Positions 51,000-54,717 of a DNA stretch of 54,717 nucleotides are shown here, piece by piece (position 1 is the stretch's first letter; every line of letters starts with the position of its first letter). The DNA is taken from the NCBI GenBank assembly GCA_035476575.1, contig DATILL010000012.1, positions 1-54,717 on the forward strand, written 5' to 3'. This stretch comes from DATILL01 sp035476575 (GTDB lineage Bacteria; Actinomycetota; Actinomycetes; Mycobacteriales; JACQDL01). A model generated the notes under the pieces. That model was not told the DNA's origin. It made no database searches and worked only from the letters and a program-made list of their open reading frames with translations. A program made the position numbers and the translations under genes.

Positions 51000-51113
51000 T
51001 CAGGTGCAGCCGTGGATGCAGCGGCGGCCGGGCTCGCCCACCGGCACGCCGTGCAGGCAGAACCGGGGTGGGAGTGGGGTCTTCCGGCCCCTGGTCGCGC
51101 GGCCGCGGGTCAT
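51000..51113 (-). CDS. 37-residue protein with zinc-knuckle-like Cys/His spacing
   Basis: An ATG at 51113 overlaps the stop of the upstream gene (ATGA), and the frame runs to a TGA at 51000. After a basic start (TRGRATRGRKT) it reads RFCLHGVPVGEPGRRCIHGC. The pattern C-x-H, nine residues, C-x-H-x-C could hold a zinc ion. The stop-start overlap and the metal-site pattern argue for a real micro-gene. Confidence 0.5.
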   Translation of the reverse strand: MTRGRATRGRKTPLPPRFCLHGVPVGEPGRRCIHGCT

Positions 51114-51559
51114 GACCGGCTCCGGGTCTCGTCGGTGGGGTCGTCCAGGACGGCGCGGTAGGCGGTGGTGTCGGTGTGGCCGGGGGCGTAGGTCTCGGCG
51201 TGCTCGATGTCGGCCAGGAGCTCGGCGCGGGCGTGGTCGGGGGTGGTGCCCAGGGCTGCGGCGACCTGCCCCCAGGTGCCGCCGTCGGCGCGGGCGGCCC
51301 GCACGGCGTGCCAGCGTTGGCCGGTCAGCAGCCGGGTCAGCTCACGGTTGGCGGCCAGCGCCGCCAGGGGGTCAACGTCGGGCACCTGGGCCAGGGCGTC
51401 ACGCAGGACCCGGGCGTCCTCGCCGCGGCCGGCGGCGGTGGCCCGGCCGAGCGCCGCGGTGTAGGTGTCACGTCGGGCCCATGCCTGCCAGGTGGCCAGC
51501 AGCTCGCCCGGGGTCGGCGGCTGCGCTGGCTCGGGGGTGGTGGTCTCGTCGGCGGTCAC
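51110..51559 (-). CDS. Hypothetical protein with C-terminal HTH-like segment
   Basis: The 149-residue product is Ala-rich and helical. A block near residue 95, DGGTWGQVAAALGTTPDHAR, reads like a helix-turn-helix, followed by AELLADIEHAETY. Regulation of the small-gene chain or of the adjacent TIR gene is possible, but there is no direct evidence. It heads the chain of small overlapping minus-strand genes down to 50357. Confidence 0.5.
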   Translation of the reverse strand: MTADETTTPEPAQPPTPGELLATWQAWARRDTYTAALGRATAAGRGEDARVLRDALAQVPDVDPLAALAANRELTRLLTGQRWHAVRAARADGGTWGQVAAALGTTPDHARAELLADIEHAETYAPGHTDTTAYRAVLDDPTDETRSRS

Positions 51560-52022
51560 GTGCGTCTCCCAGGGGTTTTGGTGTTCGCGGCCCGTTGGGC
51601 GGGGCGACGGCTGTGCCCGTCGCGCTTCTCGGCGCCGGCGCGGCCCTGGAGGCTCACGGGCAAGGAAGAAGGCAGACGATCATGACCGCGTGGGGTTGGC
51701 GGGCATGATGGTCTGCCGCCTTGCCCGTGAGTAAGGGCCGTGCTAGCCGGGCCGCGAAGCGGCAGACACAGCGCCCGACGAAGGAGGGCACCAGACCCCG
51801 ACCGCCAGGGAGGGCGCCCTACGCCCTTCGCCGTTCGCTCTGCCGCCGGTGACCACCGGCCGGGTGCCCCAGACCTGTCCCGAGATGGTCGGCGGCTGGG
51901 GGGTTTCTGACCTGTTGTAGGGAACGGGTCATTTCCTGGTCAGTAAGGGCCGGTGTCGGGGGGTGGTCGGGTGTGGGTGGTTAGGGTTCGGTGTCACTGT
52001 CGGCCAGCGTGCGCCGGGGGGT
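51560..52022. repeat. Divergent intergenic region with a long hairpin and a shared TIR-gene motif
   Basis: CTCACGGGCAAGG at 51653-51665 is exactly inverted at 51719-51731, and the pairing continues inwards with gaps (GGCAGACGATCATG against its near inverse), giving an arm of about 30 bp. CATTTCCTGGTCA at 51930-51942 repeats the motif found before the first TIR gene. The region must hold promoters for the small-gene chain (minus) and the second TIR gene (plus). No other gene is visible. Confidence 0.55.
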
Positions 52023-54717
52023 GTGGTGTCGGGCGGGGTGTTCATCAGCTACCGGGGTGAGGACAGCTTCAGCTACGGGGCGCTGCTGCACGCGGAGCTG
52101 GCCCGGGAGTTTGGTCCGGAGCTGGTGTTCCTCGACAGCGAGTCGATCCCGCCCGGGACGGACTATGTCGAGGAGCTGCTGGGTCGGGTGCGGCAGGCGC
52201 GGGTGGTGTTGGCGGTGATCGGTGCCCGGTGGCTTGCCGCGCAGGCGCCTGGCGGGGGGCGTTGTATCGATGACCCGGCGGACTGGATCCGGCGGGAGCT
52301 GGTGGCGGCGTTCGCCGCTGGGGTGCGGGTGGTTCCGGTGCTGACCGACGGCGCCGGCATGCCCACCGTGGCGGAGCTGCCTGCGGACCTCGCGGCGTTG
52401 GGCAGGTGCCAGTTCCGTCGGTTGCGGCACCGCGACGCCTCCGCGGACCTGGCCCGGCTGGTTGCGGAGCTGGCTGAGCTGGACGCGGGTCTGGGTGCGG
52501 CCCGCCAGAGCGGTCCGTACCCGGCGCCGGAGGTGATGTGCCCGTACCCGGGGATGGTGCCGTTCGGCCCGCAGGACGCGCCGTTCTTCCGTGGTCGAGA
52601 GAAGCTCCTGGCGAGCCTGGTGTCCCGGGTTGCGGTGCAGGTCCGGCGGGGCGGCGGGCCGCTGGTCGTGGTCGGTCCGTCGGGGGTGGGAAAGTCCTCG
52701 CTGCTGCGCGCCGGGCTGTTGCCCGCGCTGGCCGCCGGTGACCTGCCGGTCGAGGGCTCGGCGGGCTGGCCGCGGCTGTACCTGCGACCGGGTCCCGACC
52801 CGCTGGCCGAGCTGTCCGCGCATCTGGGCACGGTGGGCCTCGTCGAGGAGAACCTGCCGGAGGTCCTGCGGGCCACCCCGACCGCGCTGCGGCAGCTACT
52901 TGGACGATCGGTGGGTTCCGCGGCATTTGGCCCGGTCCAGGGTGGGGAGGCGCCGCGGCCTGGCGGGGACCGGCGGGTGGTCGTGGTGGTCGACCAGCTC
53001 GAGGAGCTGTTCACCCACGGCAGCACCGAGACCGACCGGCTGGCGCTGGTGCGCGCGCTGCTGGCTGCGGGCCAGCCCTGCGGTGTCGACCCGGCACCGG
53101 CGGTGGTCCTGTTCGGCCTGCGGGCCGACTTCTACGCCCACTGCGCCCAGGTCCCCGAGCTGGTGCCCTGGTTGCAGGACAGCCAGGTCCTCATCACCGC
53201 GATGACCCCGGACCAGCGGCGCCAGGCGATCGTCGGTCCGGCCGAGTCGGTCGGCCTACAAATCGAGCCCGGGCTGGCGGAGCTGCTGGTCGCCGAGGCC
53301 TCCGGGGAGTCCCTGCCGCAGCTTGCACACGTGCTACGCCGCACCTTCGCACACCGCCGGGGCCGCGCTCTGACCGTGGAGGGCTACCGCGCCACCGGCG
53401 GCATCGCCCAGGCCGTCGCCACCACCGCCGACGCCGTCTACGACGCCCTCAACGAAGCCGACCAGCGGCTGCTCCGCCGGCTCATGGTGTCGCTGGTCGC
53501 GGTGGTCGACGGCGCCGAGGACACCCGCCGCCGGGTACCCCGCGAGCAGCTGCTGGGCGCTAGTGCCCAGGCCCGGCGGGACGGTGACCGGGTCCTGTGT
53601 CAGCTCATCGCGCAACGGCTGGTCACCGCCGAGGATGAGACCTACATGCTCAGCCACGAGGCTCTGATCCGGGCCTGGCCCCGGCTGAAGGGCTGGCTGA
53701 GCCAGGACCGCGACGGGCTACGCCTGCACCGCGAGCTGAGCCACCGCGCCCACGCCTGGCAGCGCCACGGCCGCGACCCCGGCTCGCTCTACGCCGGCGT
53801 CGAGCTGGAGCTCGCCCGCCGCTGGGTCACCCAGCACGCCGACCACCTCCAAGACGTCGAACGGGACTTCTACCACGCCAGCCTGGCCGCCGAGAAAGCA
53901 GCACAGGCCGCCACCGACGCCCAACACCGCACCAGACGGCGACAGCTCCGCATCGTCAGCGCACTCCTCGCCCTCGCCGTGACCGCCGGGCTGCTCGCCT
54001 GGCAACAACGAGGCCACGCCATCGGGCAACAACACGCCGCGACCCGGCAGCAACACGCCGCCGAAGCCGCCGGACGCACCGCCCTGTCCCGACAGCTCGC
54101 CGCCCAGTCCCAGCCCCTGATCGACACCGACCCCGACCTCGCGTCGCTGCTCGCGGTCGAGTCCTACCGGCTGGACCCCACCGAGGAAGCGGCACACGCG
54201 CTCACCGCCGCATCGCGCCTGCCGCTGCAACGACGCATCGCAGGCCACACCGGCCCCGTGAACGCGGTGGCGTTCAGCCCCGACAGCACCACCCTGGCCA
54301 CCACCAGCGATGATCGCACCGCGCGGCTGTGGGACGCCCACACCGGCCACCCGACCGCCACCCTCACCGGCCACACCGGCAACGTGAACGCGGTGGCGTT
54401 CAGCCCCAACGGCACCACCCTGGCCACCACCAGCAACGACGGCACCGCCCGGCTGTGGGGCACCCGCACCGGCCACCCTACCGCCACCCTCACCGGCCAC
54501 ACCGGCCCTGTGGTCGCGGTGGCGTTCAGCCCCGACGGCACCATGCTGGCCACCACCAGCAACGACGGCACCGCCCGGCTGTGGAGCACCCGCACCGGCC
54601 GCCCGACCGCCACCCTCACCGGCCACATCAGCGGCGTCGTGGCGGTGGCGTTCAGCCCCGACGGCACCACCCTGGCCACCGCAAGCATCGACGGCACCGC
54701 CCGGCTGTGGGACGCCC
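52023..54717 (+). CDS. TIR-nSTAND-TM-WD40 protein (3' partial, putative immunity)
   Basis: The frame runs from tandem GTGs at 52023/52026 to the window edge without a stop. Residues 1-150 are a TIR domain almost identical to that of the first TIR gene (GVFISYRGEDSFSYGALLHA, DDPADWIRRELVAAF). A novel-STAND ATPase follows: PFFRGREKLLASLV, Walker A VVVGPSGVGKSSLLRAGLLP, Walker B RVVVVVDQLEELFTH, and YMLSHEALIRAWPRLKGWL in the winged-helix part. A hydrophobic segment (IVSALLALAVTAGLLAW) near residue 650 suggests membrane association. At least three and a half WD40 repeats follow, with more cut off. The plan is a TIR effector, an ATPase switch and a beta-propeller sensor. Confidence 0.9.
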   Translation, partial: MVSGGVFISYRGEDSFSYGALLHAELAREFGPELVFLDSESIPPGTDYVEELLGRVRQARVVLAVIGARWLAAQAPGGGRCIDDPADWIRRELVAAFAAGVRVVPVLTDGAGMPTVAELPADLAALGRCQFRRLRHRDASADLARLVAELAELDAGLGAARQSGPYPAPEVMCPYPGMVPFGPQDAPFFRGREKLLASLVSRVAVQVRRGGGPLVVVGPSGVGKSSLLRAGLLPALAAGDLPVEGSAGWPRLYLRPGPDPLAELSAHLGTVGLVEENLPEVLRATPTALRQLLGRSVGSAAFGPVQGGEAPRPGGDRRVVVVVDQLEELFTHGSTETDRLALVRALLAAGQPCGVDPAPAVVLFGLRADFYAHCAQVPELVPWLQDSQVLITAMTPDQRRQAIVGPAESVGLQIEPGLAELLVAEASGESLPQLAHVLRRTFAHRRGRALTVEGYRATGGIAQAVATTADAVYDALNEADQRLLRRLMVSLVAVVDGAEDTRRRVPREQLLGASAQARRDGDRVLCQLIAQRLVTAEDETYMLSHEALIRAWPRLKGWLSQDRDGLRLHRELSHRAHAWQRHGRDPGSLYAGVELELARRWVTQHADHLQDVERDFYHASLAAEKAAQAATDAQHRTRRRQLRIVSALLALAVTAGLLAWQQRGHAIGQQHAATRQQHAAEAAGRTALSRQLAAQSQPLIDTDPDLASLLAVESYRLDPTEEAAHALTAASRLPLQRRIAGHTGPVNAVAFSPDSTTLATTSDDRTARLWDAHTGHPTATLTGHTGNVNAVAFSPNGTTLATTSNDGTARLWGTRTGHPTATLTGHTGPVVAVAFSPDGTMLATTSNDGTARLWSTRTGRPTATLTGHISGVVAVAFSPDGTTLATASIDGTARLWDA
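54232..54717 (+). repeat. 126-bp tandem coding repeats (WD40 array, cut by the window)
   Basis: Units of about 126 bp encode 42 residues each, of the type GHTGPVNAVAFSPDGTTLAT followed by a SNDGTARLW core. Three full units and most of a fourth are visible and are very similar at the DNA level. Confidence 0.85.

Overview
The window is high-GC actinobacterial DNA, most likely from a filamentous actinomycete and perhaps Micromonosporaceae. The evidence is GC-rich codon use, GroEL behind paired CIRCE operators, type VII (ESX-like) secretion genes, DUF397/XRE-DUF5753 and DUF574 genes, a PadR-HAAS pair and TIR-STAND proteins. Family level is inference. No plasmid or phage backbone is visible, so it reads as a chromosomal segment with a core block flanked by accessory blocks.

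Layout. 1-820: 3' part of a membrane-anchored protein. 0.8-10.1 kb: a graveyard of broken genes and mobile DNA, holding a frameshifted IS30 element with recognisable ends, IS4- and IS1380-family remnants, a palindromic MITE-like element, and wrecks of DUF3800, XRE-TPR and ImmA/IrrE-type genes. Two intact ROK-family genes lie inside it, one membrane anchored, in visibly lower-GC DNA. 10.1-15.1 kb: O-methyltransferase, two WXG100-like secretion substrates, GlpD and a Phd/RelE toxin-antitoxin pair. 15.1-19.0 kb: an aminoglycoside-phosphotransferase-like wreck, two small membrane proteins, a ribbon-helix-helix protein and an IS1634-family element between 53-bp direct repeats. 19.2-29 kb (core): groL with two CIRCE sites, a cold-shock gene, thrC under a SAM-I riboswitch, an AraC/GATase1 regulator, padR-HAAS, an L,D-transpeptidase and a CDC48-like double AAA ATPase. 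Two intergenic arrays of a regular palindromic repeat sit here. 29-31.6 kb: a decayed type VII locus (mycosin, PPE-like, WXG100-like). 31.8-33 kb: a LytR_C protein and a DUF3263 protein behind a perfect LexA (SOS) box and two DnaA-box-like nonamers.

33.0-40.4 kb, all on the minus strand: a Cas4-like PD-(D/E)XK protein, an endonuclease/exonuclease/phosphatase-fold protein, then four genes chained by 4-bp overlaps: a cytoplasmic subtilase, an ECF-type sigma factor, a 171-aa protein of unknown function, and a TPR-CHAT caspase-like protease. Protease, sigma factor, unknown partner and caspase together suggest a proteolysis-gated transcriptional response, comparable in parts to the CHAT/sigma module of type III-E CRISPR but without CRISPR components. 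It is the strongest candidate for an undescribed system here.

40.5-44.2 kb: DUF574 methyltransferase, a primase-polymerase-like protein coupled to a degenerate P-loop protein, and a DUF397/XRE-DUF5753 pair. At 44.9 kb a 3' half of a tRNA-Thr gene looks like an attachment-site scar. 45.3 kb to the end: a probable immunity island. Two genes start with near-identical TIR domains but continue into different STAND ATPases and sensors (NB-ARC-TPR, and nSTAND-TM-WD40, the latter running off the window). Between them lie the TcmP/DUF5131 pair and a chain of small overlapping genes.
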